A DNA stretch of 64,000 bases from Streptomyces sp. NBC_00390 (GTDB lineage Bacteria > Actinomycetota > Actinomycetes > Streptomycetales > Streptomycetaceae), in assembly GCF_036057275.1 (NCBI RefSeq), contig NZ_CP107945.1, forward strand, positions 7,006,001 through 7,070,000, read 5' to 3'. The notes under the pieces are model-generated. The model had not been told where the DNA came from, made no database searches, and saw only the letters and a list, made by a program, of their open reading frames with translations. The position numbers and the translations under genes are program-made. This document shows, piece after piece, positions 17,471 through 27,230 of the stretch. The first letter of the stretch is position 1; every line of letters begins with the position of its first letter.

Positions 17471-18858
17471 TCAGCGTGAGAGGCGCAGTACGCTCACCGC
17501 GCGGTCGAATGCCGAGTCCCTGTTGCGGTCGAACTCCTCGTCCGTGAAAACCGGTTCGGTCAGGTGCGGCGGGATGCCGGGGCCGTCGAAGGTGCGGCTC
17601 GTCCGGGTGCGGAACTCCTCGTTCGGGAGCATGAGCTGCCAGCCGTTCGGCAGTACTCGGGGCATCATGTCCGAGAACGCACCCTGGGTGGGCGCTCCGA
17701 TGCGGACCGTGCGGCCCGGGCGGTCCATCAGGGCCTGAGTGACGGTCTCACCCGCACTCACCGTGGAGCCTCCGGTCAGGACCGCGACCGGACCGGTGTA
17801 GCGCGGGCCTCGGGCGGGTGGACGTACTGGGGCTGGGAGCGCGTGAAGCGTGCCGGGTCGGACGGGTGGTTGCGGGCGCGCTTGGCGTAGGCGAAGTGTG
17901 TGCGGTCCGTCAGCCGCCCCGCGAGGCGGAGGCCCAGGCTGTCCGATCCGCCGCCGTTGATGCGCAGGTCGATGATCAAGCCGTTCAGCCGGGCCGTGCG
18001 CTCGCGTGTGAAGACCGCGTCCAGGGCACGGTCCAGCGCCGCAGAGCAGTCGTCGTACGTCTCGGGATCGGCGTCCGTGTAGCCGCCGAAGCCCGTGACG
18101 CGCAGGTAGCCCTGGCCGTCGGGCAGGTCCGCGTGGCCGATCCGGCCGTTGGCGAACTCCTGGAGCGGGCGGCCGCCGAGGTCGCGGCGTTCGATGTGCG
18201 CCTTGACCCGCTGGTCCAGTTCGGGCCCGGGAATCTCGGTGCCGGGGCGCTTCTCGAAGAAAAACCGGTCCTTGCCCGCGGTGATGCGCACATGCGCGTC
18301 GTACAGCGGCCGGACCATGTCGCTCAGCACGGCGAACAGTTCCTCGTCGGTGGTGCGGCCGCTGATCCGGGGGCGGTGGCGGTCCCGGACCGCATGCCGA
18401 TCGATGCCCTTGGCGGCGAAGAACGGATAGTTCTCCTCGAACGTCTGCCGGAAGACGTCGAACGTGGCGAGCGGGCCGCTCGGCGCCGGCCGTGTGCACT
18501 CGGCGGGCAGTGCCGAAAGGCGGCGAAGCCCCCGTTCCCCGGGGGACCCGGCGAAGCGCAGCTTCCCGGGCCGTACGTCCAGGACCGTACCGTCCTCGGT
18601 GGTGTACGAGGCCCGGCGACCGCTGCCCGTCCGCTGCGCCGTGGCGCCCGGCAGACACCCTGCCGCCGTGGTCTGGAACTCCCGCAGCCGCCCCTCGTCG
18701 ATCGCGTACACAGCCCCGTAACCGTCGCTGCGCCATACCCCCTCGACGTGTGCGTCCTTCGCGGCCGCCGCCGCCGGCGCCGGGCCGGTGACGAGCGTTG
18801 CTCCGAGCGCGAGTGCGACGGCGGTGACGGTCGTGCGGGTGATGGCCGTACGGCGCAT
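17471..18858 (-). pseudogene. Secreted S41-family peptidase, broken by a frameshift
   Basis: The first frame (18858 to about 17800) starts with a signal peptide (TVTAVALALGATLVTGPAPAAAAA). It runs through the S41 N-terminal region (FDVFRQTFEENYPFFAAKGID) and part of the core (LNGLIIDLRINGGGSDSLG), then ends at 17776. The remaining C-terminal part lies in another frame from about 17812 to 17471. It contains GPVAVLTGGSTVSAGE, the region of the catalytic serine, and a later APTQGAFSDMMPRVLPNGW. Joining the two gives a normal S41 (tail-specific protease) order. The switch is near 17798-17815 in a GC-rich run, so it is a one-base indel: either real inactivation or a sequence error. Confidence 0.75.
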
Positions 18859-19110
18859 GGGCGTGCCCCCTGAGTGGCTGAGTGAACCGGTGGCTCACGG
18901 GGCGGGCGGGCCGAGGACATCCGGCCCGCAGGTGGGTACGGGGTCGGGCAGGCCCCCCGCCCTCACCCTGGAAAACCCGCCTTCCGCGGCACGGGCAGGC
19001 GGACCGAATCGCCGGGATTGCGAGGCCTGTGCCGGGCCCGGGGGTCTCCGGTCCGTACCGATGCCCGTCTCGGGGAGGGGAAGAGCCGCCGGACGTGGCA
19101 GGCTTGGCCC

Positions 19111-19797
19111 ATGGCCGTACAGATCAACCCCAGTATTCTCTCCGCCGACTTCTCCCGCCTTGCGCAAGAGGCCAGTGCCGTCGAGGGCGCCGACTGGCTG
19201 CACGTCGACGTGATGGACAACCACTTCGTGCCCAACCTGACGCTGGGCGTGCCGGTGGTCGAGTCGCTCAGCAAGGCGACGGACACCCCGCTGGACTGCC
19301 ACCTGATGATCGAGGACCCCGATCGCTGGGCACCCCAGTACGTCGAGGCCGGGGCCGGATCGGTCACCTTCCATGTCGAGGCCGCGGACGCACCCGTCCG
19401 GCTCGCGCGCGAGATCAGGGCGAAGGGCGCCCGCGCCTCCATGGCGCTCAAGCCCGCCACGCCCATCGAGCCGTACGAGGACCTGCTTCCCGAGCTCGAC
19501 ATGCTGCTGATCATGACCGTGGAGCCGGGCTTCGGGGGCCAGGCGTTCCTGGACATCATGCTCCCCAAGATCCGCCGCACCCGGGAACTGATCTCCAAGC
19601 ACGGCCTCGAGCTGTGGCTCCAGGTCGACGGGGGAGTGTCCGCGTCGACCATCGAGCGGTGCGGGGAAGCGGGCGCCGATGTCTTCGTCGCGGGCTCGGC
19701 GGTCTACAACACGCAGGACCCGGCGGCGGCCGTACGGGCACTGCGCGACCAGGCGACGCGGGCGACCGCTTCGGCAGCCTGGGCGTGCAGCCACTGA
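19111..19797 (+). CDS. rpe: Ribulose-phosphate 3-epimerase
   Basis: 228 aa from ATG 19111 (MAVQINPSILSADFSRL), the usual family start. It interconverts ribulose-5-P and xylulose-5-P in the pentose phosphate pathway. The HVDVMDNHFVPNLTLG motif holds metal His and the catalytic Asp; DCHLMIEDP follows. EPGFGGQAF and later VDGGVS (second catalytic Asp) and VAGSAVY complete the TIM barrel. The length is normal. There is no strong ribosome site. Confidence 0.96.
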   Translation: MAVQINPSILSADFSRLAQEASAVEGADWLHVDVMDNHFVPNLTLGVPVVESLSKATDTPLDCHLMIEDPDRWAPQYVEAGAGSVTFHVEAADAPVRLAREIRAKGARASMALKPATPIEPYEDLLPELDMLLIMTVEPGFGGQAFLDIMLPKIRRTRELISKHGLELWLQVDGGVSASTIERCGEAGADVFVAGSAVYNTQDPAAAVRALRDQATRATASAAWACSH

Positions 19798-19830
19798 GCC
19801 CCGGCTCGGCGGCTGTGCTTGTTCAACCGA

Positions 19831-19856
19831 TGTTGGCCCATCAGGGCCGATCAACA
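19831..19856. promoter_or_regulatory. Imperfect inverted repeat upstream of the SorC-type regulator
   Basis: TGTTGGCCC at 19831-19839 faces GGGCC...AACA at 19844-19856 across ATCA. It is about 60 bp upstream of the regulator start and could be its own operator, but the symmetry is modest. Confidence 0.3.
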
Positions 19857-19914
19857 GCAACCGGATCTGACAGGATGGCGGATCCGGAGTGTGTACAGCA
19901 GTGAGGAGAGCGCG

Positions 19915-20934
19915 GTGTCTGCAATGTCGGCGGGACGGCCAGCCCTGCGGATGGGACCCGCCGAGCTGGTTCAGGCGGCTGCCATGGCGCGCCGCTTCTA
20001 CCTCGAGGGCAAGTCCAAGATCCAGATCGCCGAGGAGTTCGGCGTGAGCCGCTTCAAGGTGGCCCGGGTCCTGGAGACGGCGCTCGAGCGTGATCTGGTA
20101 CGGATCGAGATCCGCGTTCCCGCCGAGCTGGACGCGGAGCGCTCCGACGCCCTGCGCGCACGCTACGGGCTGCGCCACGCGGTCGTCGTCGAGACCCCTG
20201 CGGAAGGCATGGACGAGTCCCCCGACCCGGAGAACCTGGGCGAGGTGGCCGCTGACCTGCTCGGCGAGCTGGTGGCGGAGGGCGATGTGCTGGGACTCGC
20301 CTGGGGCCGTTCCACGATTCACATGGCGGCCGCGCTGGACCGGCTGCCGCCCTGCACGGTCGTCCAGCTGACGGGCGTGTACGACGCGGGCACCGCCGAG
20401 CGCGGCTCGGTCGAGGCGGTACGGCGGGCGGCGCAGGTCTCCGGCGGCGAGGCGCACCCCATCTACGCCCCCATGCTGCTGCCCGACCCGGCCACCGCGG
20501 CAGCCCTGCGCAACCAGACGGGGATCGCCCGGGCCTTCGAGTACTTCGACAAGGTCACCGTCGCCTGCGTCTCCATCGGTTCGTGGGAGCCGGGTATCTC
20601 CACCGTGCACGACATGCTCACCGACGAGGAGCGCGCCCACTACGCGTCTCTGGGCGTCGCCGCCGAGATGTCCGCGCATCTCTTCGACACCGAGGGCCGG
20701 CGAGTCGGCCGTGACCTGGGGGAGCGGTGCATCACGGTCGAGGCCGACCGGCTGCGCCGTATCCCCGAGGTTGTCGCGATCGCGGGCGGGCAGCGCAAGG
20801 CGGAGGCGATCGGAGCGGTCCTGCGTTCGGGTCTGGTCACGAGCCTCGTGACGGACACCGCCGCGGCGGACCAGCTGCTGACGGCGGCCCCCGGACCGCG
20901 CCCGGCGCTGGAGCGCGCCGACCCCGACGACTGA
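19915..20934 (+). CDS. SorC/DeoR-type sugar-binding transcriptional regulator
   Basis: 339 aa from GTG 19915, which has GAGGAG 6 nt upstream. The N-terminal HTH (YLEGKSKIQIAEEFGVSRFKVARVLETALERDLV) is followed by the SorC-type effector domain (about 80-330), with GDVLGLAWGRSTIHMAAAL and VVQLTGVYDA. Such proteins bind phosphorylated sugars and control sugar catabolic operons. Its position after rpe suggests it may sense a pentose phosphate intermediate, but I see no obvious dedicated target operon here. Confidence 0.88.
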   Translation: MSAMSAGRPALRMGPAELVQAAAMARRFYLEGKSKIQIAEEFGVSRFKVARVLETALERDLVRIEIRVPAELDAERSDALRARYGLRHAVVVETPAEGMDESPDPENLGEVAADLLGELVAEGDVLGLAWGRSTIHMAAALDRLPPCTVVQLTGVYDAGTAERGSVEAVRRAAQVSGGEAHPIYAPMLLPDPATAAALRNQTGIARAFEYFDKVTVACVSIGSWEPGISTVHDMLTDEERAHYASLGVAAEMSAHLFDTEGRRVGRDLGERCITVEADRLRRIPEVVAIAGGQRKAEAIGAVLRSGLVTSLVTDTAAADQLLTAAPGPRPALERADPDD

Positions 20935-21159
20935 TCCGGCACGGGAAGGCCCCGGGAACAGGGGGCGGGCGGCCGCTGCGGCCGGGACCCGCGCGTTCCC
21001 GCCGCGGGCGGATTTGGAGGATCTGCTTGTGGAGGCGGCCATGAGCTGGAGGTTTCTCCGGGGCCGGACGATCGCCTGTCATGGGACACTGAAGTACGTG
21101 CGTTTTCCCCCCGGCTGAAATGCCCGGGGGCCAACTCGAACGACTGGGATGTTCAGCAC

Positions 21160-22602
21160 GTGCGTTTCCTCAATGACCTGAAGCCGCCGTACGACCTCAC
21201 GTACGACGATGTGTTCATGGTGCCGAGCCGTTCGGCCGTGGGTTCCCGCCAGGACGTGGACCTTTCCTCCCCCGACGGCACCGGCACGACCATCCCGCTG
21301 GTCGTCGCCAACATGACCGCCATCGCGGGCCGTCGGATGGCCGAGACGGTCGCCCGCCGCGGTGGCCTCGTCGTCATCCCCCAGGACATCCCGATCGAGG
21401 TCGTCACCGATGTCATCACCTGGGTCAAGAGCCGCCACCTGGTGCTCGACACCCCGATCGTCCTGACCCCGCACCAGACCGTGGCCGACGCGCTGTCCCT
21501 GCTGCCCAAGCGCGCGCACGGCGCGGGCGTCGTCGTGGACGACGAGCAGCGGCCCGTCGGCATCGTCACCGACGTCGACCTGGCGGGCGTGGACCGCTTC
21601 ACGCAGCTGTCCGAGGTCATGTCCAGGGACCTGCTGCTGCTCGACGCGGACATCGATCCGCGCGAGGCCTTCAACACGCTCGACGCCGCCAACCGCCGCT
21701 ACGCGCCCGCCGTTGACGCCGGAGGCCGTCTCGCCGGTGTGCTCACCCGCAAGGGCGCGCTGCGCGCGACGCTGTACTCCCCGGCCGTCGACGCCGCGGG
21801 CACGCTGCGCATCGCCGCCGCCGTCGGTATCAACGGCGATGTGGCGGGCAAGGCCAAGCAGTTGCTCGATGCGGGCGTCGACACCCTCGTCGTCGACACC
21901 GCGCACGGCCACCAGGAGTCGATGATCAGCGCGCTGAAGGCGGTGCGAGGTCTCGACCCGCACGTACCGATCGTCGCGGGCAACATCGTGGCCGCCGCGG
22001 GCGTACGCGACCTCGTCGAGGCCGGCGCGGACATCATCAAGGTCGGTGTGGGCCCCGGAGCCATGTGCACCACCCGCATGATGACCGGCGTGGGCCGGCC
22101 CCAGTTCTCCGCCGTTCTCGAATGCGCCGCCGAGGCGAAGAAGTTCGGCAAGCACGTCTGGGCGGACGGCGGAGTGCGCCACCCGCGCGACGTCGCCATG
22201 GCCCTCGCCGCCGGCGCGTCCAATGTGATGGTCGGTTCCTGGTTCGCCGGCACGTACGAGTCTCCTGGCGACCTGCAGCAGACCGCCGACGGGCGGCTGT
22301 ACAAGGAGTCGTTCGGCATGGCCTCCGCGCGCGCCGTGCGCAACCGCACGAGCGAGGAGTCGTCCTACGACCGGGCCCGCAAGGCCCTGTTCGAGGAAGG
22401 CATCTCCCACTCGCGGATGTTCCTCGACCCGGACCGCCCCGGCGTCGAGGACCTGATCGACTCGATCATCGCCGGTCTCCGTTCCTCCTGCACGTACGCG
22501 GGCGCCCGCTCGCTGGAGGAGTTCGCCGAGAACTCGGTCGTCGGCATCCAGAGCGCCGCCGGTTACGCCGAGGGCAAGCCGTTGCACGCCAGCTGGAGTT
22601 GA
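21160..22602 (+). CDS. guaB1: GuaB1-type IMP dehydrogenase-related protein / GMP reductase
   Basis: 480 aa with a GTG start. It has the IMPDH/GMPR barrel: LTYDDVFMVPSRS near the N-terminus, the catalytic Cys in GVGPGAMCTTRMMTGVG, and WADGGVRHPRDVAMALAAGA. A CBS pair (about 95-205) interrupts the barrel. The sequence fits the actinobacterial GuaB1 family, not the essential GuaB2. Mycobacterial GuaB1 has been reported as a CBS-containing GMP reductase (GMP to IMP, NADPH), so that is the better call than IMP dehydrogenase. It is followed by a strong terminator. Confidence 0.87.
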   Translation: MRFLNDLKPPYDLTYDDVFMVPSRSAVGSRQDVDLSSPDGTGTTIPLVVANMTAIAGRRMAETVARRGGLVVIPQDIPIEVVTDVITWVKSRHLVLDTPIVLTPHQTVADALSLLPKRAHGAGVVVDDEQRPVGIVTDVDLAGVDRFTQLSEVMSRDLLLLDADIDPREAFNTLDAANRRYAPAVDAGGRLAGVLTRKGALRATLYSPAVDAAGTLRIAAAVGINGDVAGKAKQLLDAGVDTLVVDTAHGHQESMISALKAVRGLDPHVPIVAGNIVAAAGVRDLVEAGADIIKVGVGPGAMCTTRMMTGVGRPQFSAVLECAAEAKKFGKHVWADGGVRHPRDVAMALAAGASNVMVGSWFAGTYESPGDLQQTADGRLYKESFGMASARAVRNRTSEESSYDRARKALFEEGISHSRMFLDPDRPGVEDLIDSIIAGLRSSCTYAGARSLEEFAENSVVGIQSAAGYAEGKPLHASWS

Positions 22603-22614
22603 CGGACTCCGCTC

Positions 22615-22660
22615 CGCCGGCCTCCGGTCGCCGCCTCTTCGCGGCGGCCGGAGGCCGGCG
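22615..22660 (+). terminator. Strong hairpin terminator after guaB1
   Basis: A 20-bp stem (22615-22634 with 22641-22660; one T-G pair) has the loop CTCTTC and lies 13 bp after the stop. Confidence 0.8.
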
Positions 22661-22748
22661 TGTTGGATCCGCCCAACTTCGCAGGCATGCCCGGCGGAAG
22701 CCGGGGTAGGCGCCCCTTCGCACTGACAACGGAGCAGGGGAGGACGAA

Positions 22749-23624
22749 GTGTCCACGGCGAGCACAGTCCCGACCGAACTCACGCAGGTGGGAGTACAGC
22801 GCCCGATTGCGGCAGAGCTGGACCTTCCGGACGTGGAGAACCCGGGGGAGGTTGCACCGAAGGACGCACGGGAGATCTCGAAGGTCTTCTTCCGGCGGCT
22901 CGACTCGCTGGACGAAGGAACCCACGAATACCAGTACGTACGCAACACCCTGATCGAACTCAATCTGGCACTGGTGAAGTACGCGGCCGGGCGGTTCCGC
23001 AACCGTGCGGAGCAGATGGAGGACATCGTCCAGGTCGGCACGATCGGTCTGATCAAGGCGATCGACCGCTTCGAGCTCAGCCGCGAGGTCGAGTTCGCCA
23101 CTTTCGCCGTCCCGTACATCGTCGGTGAGATCAAGCGCTTCTTCCGGGACACCAGCTGGGCCGTCCATGTGCCGCGCAGGCTCCAGGAGTTGAGGATCGA
23201 TCTGGCCAAGGCCGTCGACGAACTCTCCCAGCGGCTCGACCACACCCCCTCCACCGCCGAACTCGCCGGGCATCTCGGGCTCGACGAGGAGGAGGTCATC
23301 GAGGGCGTGGTGGCCAGCAACGGCTACACCGCGGGTTCGATCGACATGCCGATGGACGACGCCTCCGACCACACCGCGGCCCCGCTGTCCGACCGGCTCG
23401 GAGCGCCCGACTCCGACCTCGAGATCGCGGAGAACGTCCAGGCGCTCAAACCGCTGATCGAGGAGCTGGACGACCGGGACCGGAAGATCCTTCAGATGCG
23501 GTTCGGCGACGAGATGACCCAGTCCGAGATCGGCCAGGAGCTGGGGGTCTCGCAGATGCACGTCTCGCGGCTGCTGACGCGGATCACCGGGCGGCTGCGA
23601 GAAGGACTGCTCGTGGTGGAGTGA
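22749..23624 (+). CDS. SigB/SigF-family sigma factor
   Basis: 291 aa, GTG start. Region 2 contains LNLALVKYAAGRFRNRAEQMEDIVQVGTIGLIKAIDRFE and the -10-contacting FATFAVPYIVGEIKRFFRD. Region 3 has VPRRLQELRIDLAKAVDEL. The region 4 HTH is MTQSEIGQELGVSQMHVSRLLTRI. This is the stress and development type of sigma controlled by anti-sigma kinases. Streptomyces have about nine paralogs and I cannot tell which this is. An RsbW-like ATPase lies convergent 256 bp downstream and is a candidate partner. Confidence 0.93.
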   Translation: MSTASTVPTELTQVGVQRPIAAELDLPDVENPGEVAPKDAREISKVFFRRLDSLDEGTHEYQYVRNTLIELNLALVKYAAGRFRNRAEQMEDIVQVGTIGLIKAIDRFELSREVEFATFAVPYIVGEIKRFFRDTSWAVHVPRRLQELRIDLAKAVDELSQRLDHTPSTAELAGHLGLDEEEVIEGVVASNGYTAGSIDMPMDDASDHTAAPLSDRLGAPDSDLEIAENVQALKPLIEELDDRDRKILQMRFGDEMTQSEIGQELGVSQMHVSRLLTRITGRLREGLLVVE

Positions 23625-23696
23625 CCGCGCCTCGGGCCGCGACCCGGATGGTGACGCATCCGGAACGCCCGTCATGAACCCATTCCCCCCACGGAG

Positions 23697-23730
23697 GAGG
23701 CGGCGTCCTGGCCGACCAGGGCGCCGCCTC
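23697..23730. terminator. Hairpin between the sigma-factor gene and the convergent ATPase gene
   Basis: A 15-bp stem (23697-23711 with 23716-23730, one T-G pair) with loop CCGA lies between convergent genes, so it may serve both. Confidence 0.75.
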
Positions 23731-23740
23731 TGCATCCGTA

Positions 23741-23820
23741 CCTTCTGGTGGTCCGTACCTTCTGGTGGTGCGGCTGGACCTTCTGGTGGTGCGGCTGGAC
23801 CTTCTGGTGGTGCGGCTGGG
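23741..23820. repeat. 21-bp tandem repeat, 3 full copies plus one partial
   Basis: Copies at 23758-23778, 23779-23799 and 23800-23820 are preceded by a 17-bp partial copy at 23741-23757. The core is CCTTCTGGTGGTGCGGCTGG. The unit equals seven codons and one minus-strand frame would read HHQKVQP repeats, but it lies outside any supported gene. Confidence 0.9.
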
Positions 23821-23880
23821 CGCTGGGCGGTGCGTCTGCTGACCGCCGGCCTTTCCGAGCGCCGGGGGATGCCGAGTGGA

Positions 23881-24300
23881 TCAGCAGCCGGAAGGGGCGC
23901 CCGCCGCGCTGCGTATCCAGGTCGCCTGCACCCGCTTCCCGTGCGGCAGGGGCCGGACCTCCACCCGCCCCGCCAGGTTCTGCACCATGTGCCAGCCGAA
24001 GCCGCCGCCGCCGCCGAGGTCCGGCCGGCGCGCGACGGGCTGCTGCGGGCTGGAGTCCTCCATCGCGACGACCAGGGTGTCCGCGCCCGCCGTCAGATGC
24101 AGCCGCCACCAGCCCGCGGTGTGCCGTACCGCGTTGGCGACCAGCTCGGAGACGACCAGGAGCACCGCGTCCGGATCCGCCCAGGGGCAGTGCTGGAGCA
24201 GGAACGCCGCGGTGGCCGACCGGGCGCCTGCGCTGCCTGATCCGTCACCTGTGTCGTGACGCCGTGACTCCTCGATCACGACGTGCGGTTCTGCGTTCAT
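23881..24300 (-). CDS. RsbW-like anti-sigma ATPase (HATPase_c_2)
   Basis: 139 aa from ATG 24300; a start 17 codons earlier is possible. The GHKL ATPase fold is clear: N box VSELVANAVRHTAG, the G1 region reads AMEDSSPQQP, and a glycine-rich lid DLGGGGGFGWHMVQNLA follows. Such proteins either hold a SigB-type sigma inactive or phosphorylate an anti-sigma antagonist. Streptomyces have dozens. Closeness to a SigB-family gene suggests a partner pair, but they are convergent and not in one operon, so that is inference. Confidence 0.85.
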   Translation of the reverse strand: MNAEPHVVIEESRRHDTGDGSGSAGARSATAAFLLQHCPWADPDAVLLVVSELVANAVRHTAGWWRLHLTAGADTLVVAMEDSSPQQPVARRPDLGGGGGFGWHMVQNLAGRVEVRPLPHGKRVQATWIRSAAGAPSGC

Positions 24301-24479
24301 CGAGGACTCGCCTACCCCGTCGGCCCCCGGATATCGGTGCGCGGAACCCAACGATTTCGTTACCGGAGGAAACCATTGCGCCGACGTGCCGAAATCCCGT
24401 AACTTGACGCCGCTACCAAGGGGTAACTAACCGCGGTTGGTCCACTACGTCATCGTGCTCGACATGCTCAGGGGAGACC

Positions 24480-27230
24480 ATGCGACGGCGACTTCGCCGC
24501 CCCACGATCCGCGGCCGGATCGTGACACTCACCGTCATACCGGTCGTCGCGCTCCTGATGCTGTGGAGCTTCGCCATGGTCTCCGTCACCGGCGACCTCC
24601 GCGCCCTGGTCAGACTGCAGGGGGTGTACGAGAGCTTCGGTACGCCCATCGACACCGCCGTGGGCCAGATCCAGATCGAACGCCGGCTCTCCGCGGAGTA
24701 TCTCGGCACCGCACGCAACCGCAGCGAGGCCGCCCTCGCCGCGCTGATGCGGCAGCAAAGGAACACCGACCGGACCGTCGCCGAGATGCGCGACGCGATC
24801 GGCGACGGTGAGCGGCGATCCGAGCTCTCCGGCCGTCAGCGGGAGTCCGTCGACGCGATGGGAGCGGCCGTCGACCGCCTCGACGGGCTGCGGGAGCGGG
24901 TGCTGGCCAGAGACATCACCTGGGACGGGTCGATCGAGGCCTACACCGGGATCGTCGAGCCGGCCTTCGACGTGCAGTCCACGCTCACCGCGCTGCAGGC
25001 CGGCCAGCTCGCGCGTGAAGCGCAGGTCGTCGTGGAACTGGTGCGGGTCCGCGAGTTCGTCTCCCGCGAGGACGCCTTCGTCGCGGGGGCCCGCGCCACC
25101 GGAGGCCTCACGGACCGGCAGTACGACACCCTCACCGCCACCATCGAGGACCGGCGGGTCTTCCACCGCACCTATGTCCCCGATCTGGCCGCCGACTCCC
25201 GCAGACTGTTCACCGACTTCGAGCGCACCGGCGAGTACCGGGCGCTCGTGGCGGGCGAGGACGCGCTGCTGCGGGCCGGAGCGTCCGGTGCGGGCGCGGC
25301 CATGGCCACCGACTCCTGGCGTACGACCACCGACCGGGCGGTCAAGCGCTACATGCTCCTGTGCACCGAGTCGGCGCTCAACGCCGCGGACCGCGGACGG
25401 GCCTACGCCTACGACGAGATGGTCAAGGCCGCGGTCGTCGGCGGGGTGGGGCTGATCGCGGTCGGGCTCTCCATCTGGTTCTCGATGACGAGCGGCCGGC
25501 GGATCTCCCGGCGCCTGGAGGAACTGCGCGACGCCGCGGACGTACTGGCCAGCCGTCAGCTGCCCGAGGTGATGGAACGCCTCGCCGCAGGCGAGCGGAT
25601 CGACCCCGCGGCCGCGGCACCGCCGCTCGACTTCGGCGCCGAGGCCAAGGACCTGGACGAGATCGGCCAGGTCGGCCAGGCCCTCAACACGGCACGCCTC
25701 GCGGCTGTCGAGGCGGCCGTCAAGCAGGCGACCCTGCGCCGCGGGGTGTTCGCCGTGCTGCTCAACATCGCCCGGCGCAACCAGGCGCTGGTGCACCGCC
25801 AGTCCAAGCTCGTCGACACCCTGGAGCGGCGTACCAGCGATCCGGACACGCTGGAGGACCTGTTCCGCATCGACCACCTGACGACCCGTATGCGCCGCCA
25901 CGCGGAGGGCCTGATCATCCTCGCCGGCGCCACGCCGGGACGCCGGTGGCGCAAGCCGGTGCCGGTCGTGGACGTCGTCGGCGCCGCGGTGGGCGAGATC
26001 GAGGACTACACCCGGGTCGTCGTGCCGCCCATGCCCTCGGTGGGCGTGAGCGCGCAGGCGGTGGCGGACGTGGTGCACCTGATCGCCGAGCTCGTCGAGA
26101 ACGCCGCGGCGTTCTCCCCGCCGCACACCCAGGTGACCATGCGGACGAGCGAGGTCCGCAACGGCTTCGTCCTGGAGATCGACGACCGTGGCCTCGGCAT
26201 GGACGACACCGAGCTGGAGGAAGCCCACGGGACGCTCGCCAGGCCCGGCGACTTCGACCCGGCGCAGGACGAGCGTCTGGGCCTGTACATCGTGGGCCGG
26301 CTGGCGGAGCGGCACGGCATCGGCGTGACGCTCACGAGGTCCCCGTACGGCGGCACGACGGCGGTGGTGCTGCTCCCCAGCGCGGTCCTCGCCCCGGTCG
26401 TACCGACGGACGTCCCGGCGGGGGCGCGGGCCCACCGGCCGGAGGGCACGACGGGGGAGGAGCCGGCGCGGCCCACCCACGAGGCAGGCTCCTACGGTGC
26501 GAGCCCGCTTCCCCACCGCGGCCACGGTGAGACGGACGTGTTGCCCCGCCGTGACCGGGAACGCGGCCCGGACAGGCCGGGTGCCGGGGTGCCGCGGGAT
26601 GACGCGGGCCGGCGGACGCAGGCGGGCGCCTCGTTCGACGAGCACGATGGTGAGGACACGTCCGCCCCCGCCGAGGCGCCGGCCGGTGTGCTTCCGCAGC
26701 GACAGCGCAGTCGGGGCGCGGACCGCGGCGACGGCTCGTCGCACAGTGGTCGTGGCGTAGCCGGGCAGCCCGGGCGTGACCAGGGGGAACACGGCGGTCC
26801 CCTGCCGCAGCGCGGTCGCGGCGAGTCCGATGGGCCGGCCGAGCGCGGTACGGGGGACACGGCGGAGGCGTTCGGCGGCCACGGCGATGTACTGCCGCAG
26901 CGCCGCGCCGAGTCCGGCGAGCTGCCCGAGCGAGGCCGGGGTGATGGTCCTGCCGAGCCCGGCCCGGTCGAGGCGGCCGGCGAGGTGGTGCCGCATGCGT
27001 TGCCCACACGGGTGCGGCAGGCCTCCCTGGCCGCGCCCCTGCGGGACGCGCCCACCGCGGCGGAGACCGCGCCCGCACGGGAGGTGTCCGCGGACGAGAT
27101 GCGTTCCATCTTCGGGTCGTTCCAGCGTGGGCTGGACCGCGGCCGCAGGGGCGAACCCGCAGGACCGGCGTCGGCGAGCAGCACGCCACGCCCTCGCACC
27201 ACCGATGAAGGGACGCACGACGATGCCTGA
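24480..27230 (+). CDS. cvnA: Conservon sensor protein CvnA (NIT domain, histidine-kinase-like)
   Basis: 916 aa with AGGGGAGACC before the ATG. The first membrane segment is at about 12-33. A long extracytoplasmic nitrate/nitrite-sensing-like domain covers 40-310 and a second membrane span (VVGGVGLIAVGLSIWF) lies near 317-334. The HAMP-like and dimerisation region contains RRNQALVHRQSKLVDTLE. The ATPase domain has N box AELVENAAAFSPP, DDRGLGMDD and LGLYIVGRLA. The last 270 residues are low-complexity with repeated LPQR-like motifs. It is first of a cvnABC set; its stop overlaps the cvnB start. Confidence 0.93.
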   Translation: MRRRLRRPTIRGRIVTLTVIPVVALLMLWSFAMVSVTGDLRALVRLQGVYESFGTPIDTAVGQIQIERRLSAEYLGTARNRSEAALAALMRQQRNTDRTVAEMRDAIGDGERRSELSGRQRESVDAMGAAVDRLDGLRERVLARDITWDGSIEAYTGIVEPAFDVQSTLTALQAGQLAREAQVVVELVRVREFVSREDAFVAGARATGGLTDRQYDTLTATIEDRRVFHRTYVPDLAADSRRLFTDFERTGEYRALVAGEDALLRAGASGAGAAMATDSWRTTTDRAVKRYMLLCTESALNAADRGRAYAYDEMVKAAVVGGVGLIAVGLSIWFSMTSGRRISRRLEELRDAADVLASRQLPEVMERLAAGERIDPAAAAPPLDFGAEAKDLDEIGQVGQALNTARLAAVEAAVKQATLRRGVFAVLLNIARRNQALVHRQSKLVDTLERRTSDPDTLEDLFRIDHLTTRMRRHAEGLIILAGATPGRRWRKPVPVVDVVGAAVGEIEDYTRVVVPPMPSVGVSAQAVADVVHLIAELVENAAAFSPPHTQVTMRTSEVRNGFVLEIDDRGLGMDDTELEEAHGTLARPGDFDPAQDERLGLYIVGRLAERHGIGVTLTRSPYGGTTAVVLLPSAVLAPVVPTDVPAGARAHRPEGTTGEEPARPTHEAGSYGASPLPHRGHGETDVLPRRDRERGPDRPGAGVPRDDAGRRTQAGASFDEHDGEDTSAPAEAPAGVLPQRQRSRGADRGDGSSHSGRGVAGQPGRDQGEHGGPLPQRGRGESDGPAERGTGDTAEAFGGHGDVLPQRRAESGELPERGRGDGPAEPGPVEAAGEVVPHALPTRVRQASLAAPLRDAPTAAETAPAREVSADEMRSIFGSFQRGLDRGRRGEPAGPASASSTPRPRTTDEGTHDDA

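Noticed and set aside
23672..24109. Minus-strand frame with HHQKVQP repeats
   Set aside because: The repeat is a 21-bp DNA tandem repeat; the frame overlaps the RsbW-like gene and has no other support.
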